Shown here: one piece after another, positions 12,933 to 24,166 of the stretch
How the letters are laid out: every line of letters begins with the position of its first letter
How positions within the stretch are numbered: the stretch's first letter is position 1
Assembly (NCBI GenBank): GCA_026545765.1
Contig: CM048843.1
Location: 9,695,501 to 9,759,500, forward strand
Reading direction: 5' to 3'
DNA length: 64,000 bases
Source: Plantago major
Lineage: Eukaryota > Streptophyta > Magnoliopsida > Lamiales > Plantaginaceae
The notes under the pieces: model-generated
The model's database searches: none
Seen by the model: the letters and a program-made list of their open reading frames with translations, nothing else
Told to the model about the DNA's origin: nothing
Program-made: the position numbers and the translations under genes

Positions 12933-13881
12933 TCACTTTTTATCTTGATCACGTGGCGGCTTCACATTTATGTGAATGTTATCCGTTATTTGATCGGGTT
13001 GGTTTGCTCCTACTCCATCTGCATCCAACTCTGCCTCGTTTAAGTCAATGTTCAACCCTCTTAGAACGGGCTCAAGAGCACCTTCGTCGGCCAAGGCTTC
13101 ATTCAAGTCAAAGTCCAACCTTCTTGTGAATGTCTCGCTAGCCTGTTCCCCACCTTATCGGACTCTGCCTCGTTAAGGTCAAACTCGAGTCCTCTTTGTT
13201 CCCCACGTTCACTAGACTCCGCCATGTTGAGGTCAAAATCGCACCTAACTCTTGTGCGATGCCCGCTCCTTTTACCTAGATCATAAACTTGAGTCGGCGG
13301 CAAAGGAAATATTTCATTTAAGTCAACATCCATACCTCTCCAACAGGACTTGCTAGTTCCCCCAACACCAGCACCTAATGATGAACCACTTGGTGTGCAC
13401 TTCGTCTCCACTACGTGGCTTGAGGATGCTCCGTTTCTAGATATTGTTTTCTTCCCCTTATCATTTTGAGGATGATTTGTAGCTCTACTAGAACTTGCAC
13501 GTTGATTTATGGATTCTTGTTTAGTATTGATTTAGCAGACTTCTGGAGGCACTCAAGAAGCAAAAACATTGTTGATTATTTGCGATCTTTTGCTTTTTAA
13601 CGATTATCAACATGCTCCATGCTATTCATTTCCAATTTCCGACTACCATTATCCGTTGGATTTATCATATTACTTTCACCATGATTATAGTGCGATGATG
13701 ATGAAGATGGAAATCCATATGATGAATTCGAAGAAGGAATGATAGATGTACCATGTTGGGGGCCACAATTATAGTGAGCATCCATATGAGAGATGTACGT
13801 CTTATCTGAAAGAATATACAGACCGCAAATGATACAAAAGTATTGGAATAACGGATCATTTGTTAGATTCTTGTTGAGCAT
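12933..13881 (-). pseudogene. C2H2 zinc-finger protein with five DLN (EAR-type) motifs, frame broken
   Basis: The part at 13881-13597 encodes one classical finger (C-x2-C-x12-H-x3-H, FCIICGLYILSDKTYISHMDAH) followed by a Ser/His-rich stretch. The part at about 13535-12933 encodes five DLN motifs: MDVDLNEIFP, CDFDLNMAE, LEFDLNEAE, LDFDLNEAL and LNIDLNEAE, spaced about 19-28 residues apart. DLN-type EAR motifs recruit TOPLESS-type corepressors in plant repressors, so a transcriptional repressor role is inferred. A one-base frame break lies at 13136-13137; adding one base inside that CG joins motifs 3 and 4 in frame. The link between the finger and the EAR part (13412-13597) is unresolved and may be an intron or further frame damage. 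The most plausible start is the ATG at 13881, which has an upstream stop in frame. I do not recognise a named family with this repeat layout. Confidence 0.6.
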
Positions 13882-13899
13882 TCTTCTTCATGTTTCTGA

Positions 13900-14203
13900 G
13901 AAGAAAACCCAGAAAACATATAAATCACATGAATAATTAATTGAAACAAGAAGAAGACACTATATACAAAGAGAATATCGCACAAACATAACTAATAAAT
14001 TACGCAACAAAACATCGCAATCTTTGCGACATTATTACTGAAATAATACCGCAATTAGTTGCCAACTAACCCTTAAATTAAACTACATGCATGACATGAA
14101 TCCAACTAAGTGAACTTATCCAAACCCACACATTACGTGTTAAAAAGAATGTATTTAACAGTTTGAATTGGTTACAGTGTCTCTAAGTTCACAACAATCA
14201 TAG
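13900..14203. other. Intergenic, no gene seen
   Basis: AT-rich sequence upstream of the zinc-finger gene. A TTTTCTTCTCAG splice-acceptor-like tract (minus strand, about 13907-13920) sits just before its first ATG. Nothing else can be supported. Confidence 0.4.
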
Positions 14204-15019
14204 GCTCTGTTTACCACTAGCTTTCCAGCTCCATGAGCTTTTTTTGACCATTGACTAATAAAAAACTCGTTACGTGAATTTTTTCCAAATTGGTGAAAAG
14301 TTAAAAAAACTTTAAAATTTTTTGAAAAAGAGAATTTATATTTTTATTCAAAATATCCCTACCAAATTAACCTAAATTAGACTAAATAAAATAAGAAGTA
14401 AAACACCCATATTACCAAGAATCTAATTCTATACATCATGCACCCAACATTATCACCGAGATTCATCTTCAAAGACGCAAATGTTATGACATCTAGTTTT
14501 AATTTAGGTGCTGAAGCCATTGTTATAATCATAAGGATACTTTGTTATACATTTTGTGTACTTTTTTTGCAACTAGCATAAGGATTAATGTATCCGCACC
14601 TCTTTTACATGTAGTACACATCAATTACTGATTTTTTTCATTACTAAGTTAAAATGCTCAACGATTATTTCTTTCAACTTCTGATAATTTTGATAATGTT
14701 ATTAAACTGGCGATGTAAAGTACATTGAATATATATTATAATTATTGGACAAAATATGATATATTATTATTTAAAAAACTATAGACTAATAATACGATAA
14801 TAAATGTTAAAGAAAAGAAAAATAAGAGTAATGTCCTTTTATGTCATTTTATAAAATACTGAAATTTTTTAATTTGCTAAACACCTACATTTAAAACCAA
14901 ATTTAAATTTCTACCTAACCAAATAGCTTTCCAAATTACATAAACAACTACTACCACCTAACCAAATTACCAACTAGATTTCCACTACCAGCTTTCCAAA
15001 TTAGTTTTGCTAAACAGAG
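14204..15019. mobile_element. 816-bp nonautonomous DNA transposon (MITE-like), TSD TCATAG
   Basis: The left end begins GCTCTGTTTACCACTAGC and the right end finishes GCTAAACAGAG, giving CTCTGTTTA terminal inverted repeats. The same 6-mer TCATAG flanks both sides (14198-14203 and 15020-15025), consistent with a target-site duplication. Subterminal CCACTA and GCTTTCCA words recur at both ends. There is no coding capacity. The superfamily is unassigned. Confidence 0.7.
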
Positions 15020-15025
15020 TCATAG

Positions 15026-16100
15026 AACTCTAAAACTATATATACCGTCTTTAGATAAGTAGTCTCTATAACTTATCTAGATCCCCACATATGTTATTTA
15101 TTAAAAAATATTATTTTTATTAATCAAAACGTCTAAATTTTTAATATTTATTCTTTTCATATACAAAAAGTGCATTTGGTTTATAAAATATACATTTTTT
15201 ACTGATAAGATGGATATGTTTTTCTCCATAACATATATATCCGTCTCTAAATAAATTATTTAAACAATGTATCTTAGTAGAATTACTCTAAAATAAATGA
15301 TAGATTGAAGAAATACAAATTAAAATAGAAAAATTCAGAACCTTTCCAGTAAAAGAAGATACAAGCTAATGAACTTATCCAAGAAATGAAAAATATGAAG
15401 GAAATTAACAAAAGTAAGCCCAATATGAAACAAATAAAGAAATAGCTAGTTTCATATTGTTACTGAATAAAATTAGGTAAATTAGTGTGAAACAAATTAA
15501 TTACTATTTAAATGATAGAATACGTGTTAAAACATTTATATTATAAAATTGCCTTATTGGAAAGACATGAAATATTTTCAGAAAATAAAAATATAAGAGG
15601 GACAATCATATAAATAAGATAAGAAAACTCCACCTTCTATTTAATGGGTTACACATGTACCACCATATTAAATTTGAATTAGTAAAACACAAAGTGTTAG
15701 AAGAAGAGACGTGTTTTACTGAGAGACCTAAGAGACAGATTGATGTTATTAAGCATATGTATAATATTTTAAACAATATCAGTAATGTTTTATGGGGGTA
15801 CATTTATATACCTTTTTATGTATATTTATATCACCGATGTTTTTAGTAAAATCTCTAATACTTTTGTTTATAACTGTAATGTTTGTCCGTCTCTTTTAGT
15901 CTCTCCATTAGACCGTCTCTCAGGAGACTTACTCTTAGTAAAATGGACATATAAAATTTGAATCAAATTGAAATTTTTGTCAAATTTGAGTCTGAGTTGT
16001 AGGTTATATACCAAGTGTGCTACATATAAAATTTATACACTACGTGTGCTAATTTTTTTTTTTTTTTTTTGTGATACAAGTTTTATATGACTGAAAAAAA
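15026..16100. other. AT-rich intergenic DNA with degraded repeats
   Basis: Contains CCGTCTTTAGATAAG and ACCGTCTCTCAGGAGAC words also found near 11700 and 12060, probably one old transposon family. A poly-T run of about 18 is near 16050. No gene is seen. Confidence 0.4.
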
Positions 16101-17369
16101 AAAAAAGGTATATGAAAGGGAGAACATCACGTCGACGTGATTCGAATCTTACACTTTCTAGTTTAAAAGTTTAATATGTACTTAACAGATTGAAATTGAA
16201 TAAGTAAGATAAACGGATATGATTAAATTGAATTGAAATTGTAGCTTGTTATACTACCAACACTTACGTAACACAACGTTTTTAAAATCATTTTAATTGA
16301 TAAATGAATTTGTACTTGAAAAGGAAAAAAGGAATTAAAAAATGATAAATAAAATGGAGAAGATCCCGTCAACTAAACTCGAACCCTTCACCTTCTACAT
16401 CAAGAGTGACATGTATTCACCATATTGAAATTGAATGAAGAAAATAGCAGATAAGATTTAAATTGAATTGAAAGTGTATTCATACTTATCAATGAATTAA
16501 CATAGAACCAAATCACAGAATGTACTATTATCCAGATTGGATTGATGCAAATTTAACGACTACATGGTCGGGTATGATTTTTTCCTAAATCCATGTGAAT
16601 GAATTCGCTAAGCTATCTACAAGTACCAGACCGAATAGCGGGTGGAGTTTTCATCCATCCCTTTTAACACCTATGCATTCAAATGGAAACATGCGATCCT
16701 TTAACAACGCGCATCATTTTCAAAAATGAAGATCTAATAGATAAAAAAAACATATATCATTTTCAAAATCATGTTCAATCTAACCGAAACGGTGAATAAT
16801 CTAACATAACGTTCTACAATAACTAAACCAATTCAAATGTATTCAGTTACACATCGTGAAAATAATGATCATTGAATGAAGGAAACAAATCATTCGGTTG
16901 TTCCAAACATGTGTGAAATCTTACAACTAATCAACAAGAGGAAGAAAATTACCTTGTGCGATGTGGGAAGAGGATCTCAACGAGAAGTCTTAGTTATGAT
17001 CGGCGGAGAGGAGAGATCGATGATGCGACTTGTGGGAATTATTTTTAGGGTTTATGTTACTCAGTACTGGCCGATTTATGCCATTCAATTTATAATTGAA
17101 AGTTGAGCCGATCACCCTATCGAAAGAGGTGCAACCGGGTTCACGTGTTGTTTGAGCCGGTGACCTATTAATATATGTAGATTTTGTACTACGACTGTTA
17201 TTATTAATTAGAATAAACCAGCATTCACGTAACACAGGTGTGTTGACCAATTTTATATAATAAAAGAATTTGTAATTGAAAAAAGATAAAAAATGATAAA
17301 TAAAAGGGAGAAAACTATATGATTGGGGTCGAACACTGCACATTTTACTTGAGAAAGAGTGACACATGT
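16101..17369. repeat. Diverged copies of one dispersed repeat, third copy split by CACTA 1
   Basis: Three related segments share the order GTAACACA, TTTGTAMTTGAAAA, AATGATAAATAAAA, GGGAGAA, TCGAAC and AGAGTGACA, then an ATTGAAATTGAATAAG block: about 16101-16240, 16260-16480 and 17225-17369. The last copy resumes at 21680 with CACCAGATTGAAATGAAA. The repeat therefore existed before the CACTA insertion. Confidence 0.6.
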
Positions 17370-17889
17370 CACTACAAAAAATCTGGCCTGTAGCAACGGA
17401 TAGATCCGTCGCTACAGGCCAGCTATCCGTCGCCCAGCTCTGGCGACGGATCGGGCGACGGATAGAAAATCCGTCGCCCCCCTGGAGTTGTGGCGACGGA
17501 TAACGATCCGTCGTCCAATTCGCGACGGATTGGACGATTTGACGACCAATTATTTTTTTTAATTGAATTTAGCGACGATAGAATCTATCCGTCGCTAAAT
17601 ATTTATTCGACTAGTGACGAATTTGAAATTCCGTCACTAATTCCACCGTGAATTCGCCACCGATTCCACATCGTGAATTCCGTCACTAATTCCGTCACTA
17701 TTTATTTCATATTAATCCCTATTATTCGTAGTTCACCTATTTAATCAATATAATGTTCGATAATAAATCAATAATACGGAAAATGTTTCAATGAATAAAA
17801 AAGTAATATTCGGAGATGGAGAAATTATACAAACAAGTGTAACTATGAAAAAAATCCAACATACAGATACATAACTAGCTATCGACGGG

Positions 17890-18200
17890 GTGGGGTGGGT
17901 GATGGCGAATCGGGACATGAATCGCCCATTCAGAATCAAGGCGCCGTTCCTCCCTTCGTTCTTCGTCAAGGCCCATCTCGAAAGCCGAGCAACTTGTTCT
18001 GACCGCGATCGCACCATTTTCGAGACTCGGTCCTGTGTAAACCGGACGTCTGGATCATTGGGATGATGATGAGGAGCACGGACTAGCCAGATGCAAACCG
18101 AGGCTCCGAGTCCATATATTCGCCCTTTCTTGTCCGGTTTGTCGACCTCTAGGAAGATGTTGTCAACTTGTTCATTGACAACACATCACCCGCTCTGCCC
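17890..18200 (-). pseudogene. Second CACTA protein fragment (Transposase_24/PttA-like)
   Basis: Read on the minus strand, the frame contains EVDKPDKKGRIYGLGA, then a basic/hydrophobic stretch and RFTQDRVSKMVRSRSEQVA. A KKGRIYGLG motif followed by a predicted helical tail is characteristic of the plant transposase family seen as the second gene of CACTA elements. The C-terminus reads FAITHPTPSIAS before a stop near 17876. The upstream part (18365-18745) is GC-richer and broken, with no safe frame. Assignment is from motif memory only. Confidence 0.55.
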
Positions 18201-18852
18201 TCATGCCGCCACCGAGCATCAACCTCACCGAAATCGTAAATAGCAGATATAATGATCGCCATCGTTTTAAAAAGTAACTTGTAATAGTGTACAAATATGA
18301 ACTTTAAGCAACATAAACATATCAAGAATAGACGAGGCCCGATACGGTCCATACCCGCCTTCGCTTGGCCTTCTTGAAGATGGCATACTGGATGTCACCT
18401 CCCGTACACCGAATCAAACCAGATCTAGTCAACAATTTATCATCTACAAGTAATAGAGCAAAGAGACTTCACATACACGTAATGCTAGATTGTAAAACAC
18501 ATATATACGCACCGATTGATAATAATCGCAATGAGATCGCCTCCAAGGTGGTGAACGCCCTTCCGGCCAGACGATCGGGATGCCCGGCTCACTGTTGGTC
18601 CAAGCAACGCCCGGACATCGTCGGCGCCAAGAGCATCCCAAAGGGCCCACTCCGCTGCATCAACTCGTGGAGGATTGGGCCACCCGATCCCGAATGGCCT
18701 TCCACGAGTATCATATCCTCAGATAGCTTGGATCCCACAGCCTAAACGCGCCAGATCTGTGGATCAACTCCTGGGAATGAAGTACTCCTTCTACATTCCC
18801 AATTTCATACAACATCCAAAGTCAATACATGTCCTAACAACATAACAGATAT

Positions 18853-19215
18853 GGTGACTAACATATCACCCAAATAAAGTGGCTAACATACCACTCACAT
18901 ATAGTGGCTAACATACCACTCACATTGTCCTAAAATTTACTAACACAATGGTGACTAACATATCACCCAAATAAAGTGGCTAACATACCACTCACATACA
19001 GTGGCTAACATACCACTCACATTGTCCTAAAATTTACTAACACAATGGTGACTAACATATCACCCAAATAAAGTGGCTAACATACCACTCACATACAGTG
19101 GCTAACATACCACTCACATTGTCCTAAAATTTACTGACACAATGATGACTAACATATCACCCAAATAAAGTGGCTAACATACCACTCACATACAGTGGCT
19201 AACATACCACTCATA
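18853..19215. repeat. Hairpin tandem array, 97-bp period, 12 palindromes
   Basis: Four units start at 18853, 18950, 19047 and 19144 (the last is short). Each unit holds GGTGACTAACATATCACC once and AGTGGCTAACATACCACT twice. Every palindrome is 18 bp: a 5-bp stem around the constant octamer CTAACATA. The fourth B-type copy is GATGA...TCACC, with one imperfect pair. The rest of the unit contains CACATTGTCCTAAAATTTAC. It lies just downstream (minus strand) of the TNP2-like frame. Confidence 0.92.
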
Positions 19216-19249
19216 TTAAAACGATTATAATTACAAACAAATGAATGCC

Positions 19250-19863
19250 ATATTTTAACTTACCCTCAGCTCATCGAAGTACTCGTTTCAGATTGCTGGC
19301 CATTAGCCTTACAACTCATTAGCCGAGATAACAAAGACAACTCAGTGAGCTTACACCCCGGGTAAACCGGCTTCCTTGATGATTCTAACAAGTCAAAGAA
19401 CAACTGATCCTCGGGATTCGGTGGTTCCTCCACCTCCACCTCGGTTTCGGGTTGGTTGTGTCCTCAACTCCGCCCGCAAAGATCGTACACCATTTGTTCG
19501 ACTCGAGCTCGAATAGCATCGCCTTGATCGGGATTGTTCCCGACTTGTTCATTTTTCTCTTCCTTCCACGTTGTCTCAGATTGGTCATATGTATTGACAT
19601 GTCGCTTCCTCACCATGATGATTCCATACCTGATACGCAGGCAGGAATTCATTTTTCCTCAAGTGCTGGACTACCACTTTAGGAGTCACGCATTGCTTGT
19701 TTCTGCACTGTTTCATTGCACAAGGACACTTTATCAACCCATCCTTTACACAAGCCGGATTTGACATTGCAAATTCAATGAAACCTTCAACCCCTTTCAG
19801 AAAACTCCATTGAACTCTGCCATTGAGAGTACGACAATACATCCATCCACGATCGGTATTCAT
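19250..19863 (-). pseudogene. CACTA transposase N-terminal region (Transpos_assoc domain plus TNP2-like)
   Basis: Starting at the ATG at 19863, the frame encodes the plant transposase-associated domain: RGWMYCRTLNGR, FLKGVEGFIEFAMS, DGLIKCPCAMKQCRNKQ, VVVQHLRKNEFLPAYQVW and NHHGE. The Cys-rich KCPC-x-C core is diagnostic. Further on come VEQMVYDL, a Glu-rich linker and LLESSRKPVYPGC, a TNP2-type signature, then a stop near 19250. The parts lie in different frames. Breaks sit at or near CG dinucleotides 19603-19604, 19569-19570, 19471-19476 and 19442-19443. The protein would have acted in transposon excision; it is not functional as written. Confidence 0.75.
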
Positions 19864-20129
19864 TGCATAATTAGATAATAACCTCGCTTTGAATTCATTA
19901 GATCGAGTTCTTTCATTTACGATAATAAATCAATTTCACAATAATTCAATCAATTGCTACGTAATATAAGTTATATTAGCTCCAATTGTTACGGCATTAC
20001 ATATAATATAAGTTACATCACTTCAATTTTACCATAATGTTTGGTTTCATATATATATCAACTAATGATTACTAGTTATACAAGTTTAGAGACAAAACGG
20101 ATGAAACTCCTCATTCTCATGCACCCCTC

Positions 20130-20500
20130 CTCATCACTTGTGACGCCTACCACGTAACTTGCATTCCAATGATCCACATCCTCCTCCCAATACACCATGC
20201 ACATGTTCCGACAAGCGAAGGCACTCGATAGGCGGCCCAAACCCCGCCCTCTCCATTGAGGTATGCCATGGACGGTGCTTCTCACCGTGATGAATCCATA
20301 CATGATACTCGTGCATGAATCCATAACGCCGCAAGTGCTCGAATCATCAGAAGGCGTCATAAATTGCTTGTTTCTGCAGGTTTCCAATGTGCAAGGACAC
20401 TTTATCAACCCCCAATTGCACAAACCGGACGTCTCATGGCAAACGAGATGAAACCTTTAACCCCTTCTACAAAACTCCTAGAAACTCTGCCATTTACCGC
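20130..20500 (-). pseudogene. Second copy of the CACTA transposase-associated domain
   Basis: Contains GLIKCPCTLETCRNKQFMTP and, in another frame, RRYGFMHEYHVWIHHGE, both matching the copy at 19.5-19.9 kb. The frame change falls at the CG at 20340-20341. Upstream the N-terminal WxY and GVKGF parts are recognisable but broken. The two copies lie head to tail about 500 bp apart. Confidence 0.65.
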
Positions 20501-20529
20501 ACGATCGCATATCCATGAACGGTGAATTC

Positions 20530-21110
20530 ATCAGATATATACTTTATTTTTAACCTGAGACGTTCTAATTGATTAGATCGTATTTAATTTATTAGATCGA
20601 TTCCAATTCGGATAAGAAGATTGTAGAGGTTAATTGTTAATTGTTAATTATTATATGTTGCTTATAAATTAATTATTAATTAAGTGTTCGATATTTACAA
20701 AATTGGGCATATAATTTAACCATTTCAACCTCTTAGTACATATATTATATACTTAACATACATATCAAATTAACTAATTACTCTATACATATCGAATTAC
20801 TACATATATTCATATCAAATTACATACTTAACATACAAATTTATCAAATCAAAACTACATACTTCTATACTTAACAAACATATCAAATTAACTAAACTAA
20901 CTATATATACTTAACACACAAATCAAACTAACTACATACATTCGTACATACCAAACTTAACATACTACATACATTATATCATTAATTAAACTAACTATCA
21001 AATTGAACAAATTACATATAATTGATCAAATTAACTAAACTAACTACTACATAATTATCATATATACATATAATTGCCCAAATTAATCAAAATAAACAAA
21101 ATCCCCAAAT
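20530..21110. other. AT-rich non-coding interior of CACTA 1
   Basis: Low-complexity sequence built from loose repeats of ACATATCAAATTAACTAA-like words. It lies between the leader and the transposase fragments and may be a decayed intron. Confidence 0.5.
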
Positions 21111-21679
21111 TTTAAAAAACTAGGGTTTTAGCCAAAATACCTTGATTAATCGGTAGAAATCTGAAATTGATCGAAGAAACAAACCCCTTGTCCCACTAGC
21201 TTCGATTAGGCACCAAGATTGGCCGGAATAACGAACAATTCACCGGAAACCGAAGAGAGGAGAAGAAGAGAATGAGGAAGAAGAAGGGAGAAGATGAAGA
21301 AAATGAGGCACTCTGCCTCTCGTCCGTCAATTAGAATTTCGGCCGACGGACACGTGTCCCGCCCGTAATCGATCCGTCGTTATTTTTGGCGACGGATAGG
21401 TATCCGTCGCTATAAGGCGCTTTGATAATCTATCCGCCAGCTTTTCAAAAAAAAAAATAATTTCCTTTTCTTTTAATAAAAGTCAAACTTGGGCGACGGA
21501 TAAATATTTATCCGTCGCCCAAGTTAGCGACGGATAAGTTATCCGTCGCTTATTAGCGACGGATAACTATTATCCGTCGCCAAACTGGGCGACGGATAGA
21601 TTCCGTCGCCCAATTTACCGATCCGTCGTTATGGGGCGACGGATTTTTAACGTCGTTTTTTCCTGGTTTTCTTGTAGTG

Positions 21680-23340
21680 TGCATGCACCAGATTGAAATG
21701 AAATAAGTAAGATGGACAAATCTAAATTGAATTGAAAATCAACTACTTATTAAGCTAAAAATGGAGCAGCGTCAGTACGTAGATACATTTATTTTATTTG
21801 TACACATTTGATCTGCTATGGAAGTTATAATACACAACATCTCATATTTGTTAAAAATGAAAGTGATGAAAGGTATATATGAAAACCACCACTATCAACT
21901 AGTATAAGGCCTTCCGTGGTTTACAAAGCAAATCTGTATGGGCAGGACCAAAGCAGACAATATCATACTAGCGCGATGCATGCTGTCCAAGTCGTGCGTA
22001 ATCGCACCGACCCAAAGGGTCAGGTTTTGAACGATTAGTGGTACGTTCGTTACAAATTCCGAATAGGATCGTCCCCAAACCCGCAAAGGGTCCGGATGGT
22101 TTGTCCCGGGACATGGATCATGGATGCCCCCATTCAAGACTCGACGAGGACGTCGAGCAATTGATCGATTAATGATCACATCGTTACATAAGGGTAGTAA
22201 TTATGTTTTGTCTGCTCTGAAGTGTCCATCTTGATCCTCCGATCTTTCATCATAGTCTACTATTGCAAATGCCAAATTCCCTCGCCCAAATGTATGACAC
22301 ACTGGCCTTCTGTATACTAATAGTGAGTAGTGACATGACATTTCTATTATTTATTTAGTAAAATGAAAGCTTTTACGGGAGTTACTGATTGCAAATTGCC
22401 ATTCATGACTCTCTTAGACCTCTACTGAGCGTTCATTTGCAATTTCCAATAGACTATCTCCGAAAAATAAAATAAAATAAAAATAAAGAGGAGTGCATAG
22501 ATAGTTGCATAAACAACAGCTACAACTAGTTCTCCCATACGATCCAAAATTTCCACCAAATGCCCTTGAGCTAATTCCTTGATAGTCAGTAAAGTTCAAG
22601 TGTTTACGATCTCTCCTATAGGTCAGTATTAGGACTTTATAATGTGGGAGGCAATAGGCTTAAGACCATAAAACAAGGTGATACAGGAGCTAAGTGAGAA
22701 AACTATGTAGGATATAGGTGTATGAAGCTAATGAAACATTACACGAAAATCCTCTAAAGTTTCAATAATTATAACTTTTCCACGAACAACTTGTTTTTTC
22801 AAAAGTAGAGATTCACACTATATTTAAGTTGGATTTCGGGTTGGGATGGACTGAGAAATCATGTCTTTATTCGTGTTGTTTGGACAGTTTTCCAAACGAG
22901 CTTGTATATCGAGATTATCTGTCTGATTTTTAATTTATTTTCTTGACCCGACTTTAATTTATAAAGGATCCAGCTCGGGTCCGATTCAAGTCCAACACAT
23001 ATTTGCAAAATGTAAAATGTGTTTGAGTATATAAGATGACAATATGACATAATTAGACGTGACAATGAACTTGGGGCTTCAATTGGAGGGCCAAGGGTTA
23101 CACATGTTATGAAATCGAGTAGCAGCACAGTACGAGTTATTGCAATGCGCCAGCCTACTAATTCAAATAAACTCTGAGCTTAACTCGATGAGATTCCATA
23201 GACCACAACCTTTTAAATCTTATGCAACTTTAGATCAGTTGGATAAAACTTGTCCATTGCATCATAACTATTAATATTGCAATTTCAACTCGATCATAAT
23301 CGAGGTGTCACGAACAACCAACACATTGCGAACACAAGTA
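21680..23340. other. Intergenic, no gene supported
   Basis: Starts with the right half of the repeat split by CACTA 1 (to about 21760). 21890-22180 is GC-richer and open on the minus strand for 94 codons but resembles nothing I know. The remainder is AT-rich. Confidence 0.45.
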
Positions 23341-23505
23341 ACTTGTCCCGTCCTATGTTACCCATTTTGACTTTAAGGACTAAAATTTCATAATATAATT
23401 TAATTGAACATTTTACATTTGCGGTTTAAAATTAATTTGTAGTCAAAGTTGGACGTTGTTGACTGGAAAAAGTCACAGTAGATAACATGGACTGGACGGA
23501 GGAAG
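23341..23505. mobile_element. Stowaway-like MITE (165 bp)
   Basis: Flanked by TA on both sides (23339-23340, 23506-23507). Left end CTTGTCCCGTCC and right end (reverse complement) CTTCCTCCGTCC are imperfect inverted repeats of the CTCCCTCCGT type. The interior AATATAATTTAATTGAACAT recurs near 33500 in another copy. Confidence 0.6.
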
Positions 23506-23540
23506 TAGATGGTTCTATTTTAAGCCGGTTACAAGTTAAA

Positions 23541-23700
23541 TGGGCTGGGCCTATTACACCCACATAATAACATACTTATAATAATCAGATTACCACTAGT
23601 TCATGGGGTCAAAGTCCAAAAGGTCCAATTTAAGTTGTGTGCCTAGTAAACAGCCCAACTATCTGAGCCCAACAGCTGTAGACCTAGGGTTTTACTAATA
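23541..23700 (+). promoter_or_regulatory. Ribosomal-protein gene promoter: site II (TGGGCY) and telo-box
   Basis: TGGGCT at 23541 and TGGGCC at 23546 are adjacent. AGCCCA (reverse TGGGCT) occurs at 23652 and 23666. The telo-box TAGGGTTTT (reverse AAAACCCTA) is at 23685-23693. This combination is typical of plant translation-machinery genes, where TCP factors and telobox-binding proteins drive expression in dividing cells. Confidence 0.8.
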
Positions 23701-24166
23701 CGCGAACCCTCATCCTTCACATCTCCACTTTGTACTTCGGAGTATCTGCAAGCCACCACTTCAGCTTTTCCTCTTCCAGGTAAATCTAACACGATTGCTC
23801 ATTGATTTCTTCAAGAAATTGACTTCATCGATATTTATGTATGTTCGTATGATCAGTGTTTTTCCGTATTCAATTGAAGTCGATGCAAATGGCAGAAATA
23901 TGTGTATGGTTGATTTTTTCCCGTACTGCTAGGTAAATGGATCGCCTGTTTAGGATCTATCTGGATGCGTAGTTTTTTGTTGTTTTAGAGTATAAACTTG
24001 TAGTTTGAAGATTTTGCATCGTGAATCAACTTAATATCTGATGAATTTTAGCTGATAAGATCATTGATGGATATAACCTGTTGTTGCTGATTTGGTGTTT
24101 GATTAAAATTCTCAGTGTCCATGTGCTTTTTGCAGCTCTCTTGTTTGTTAGATACAATTTGCCAAA

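Larger units (their letters stand above)
17370..21679 (-). mobile_element. CACTA (En/Spm) DNA transposon 1, decayed
   Basis: The left terminus is CACTACAAAAAATC at 17370 and the right terminus is TTTCTTGTAGTG ending at 21679. Both ends carry dense subterminal GCGACGGAT repeats in both orientations (17395-17640 and 21360-21640), which is the CACTA hallmark for transposase binding. The flanking trinucleotides are TGT (left) and TGC (right), an imperfect 3-bp target duplication. The gene remains are on the minus strand: two transposase-associated domain copies, a TNP2-like stretch, the hairpin array, and a Transposase_24-like tail. A 5' leader near 21110-21340 matches CACTA 2. The element is too short and too broken to be autonomous. 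Confidence 0.92.

Noticed and set aside
18853-19215. CRISPR array
   Set aside because: Units are tandem and near-identical throughout with no unique spacers, inside a plant transposon.
21895-22179. 94-codon minus-strand open frame
   Set aside because: GC-richer than its surroundings but no motif, no splice partners, no start context; not called.
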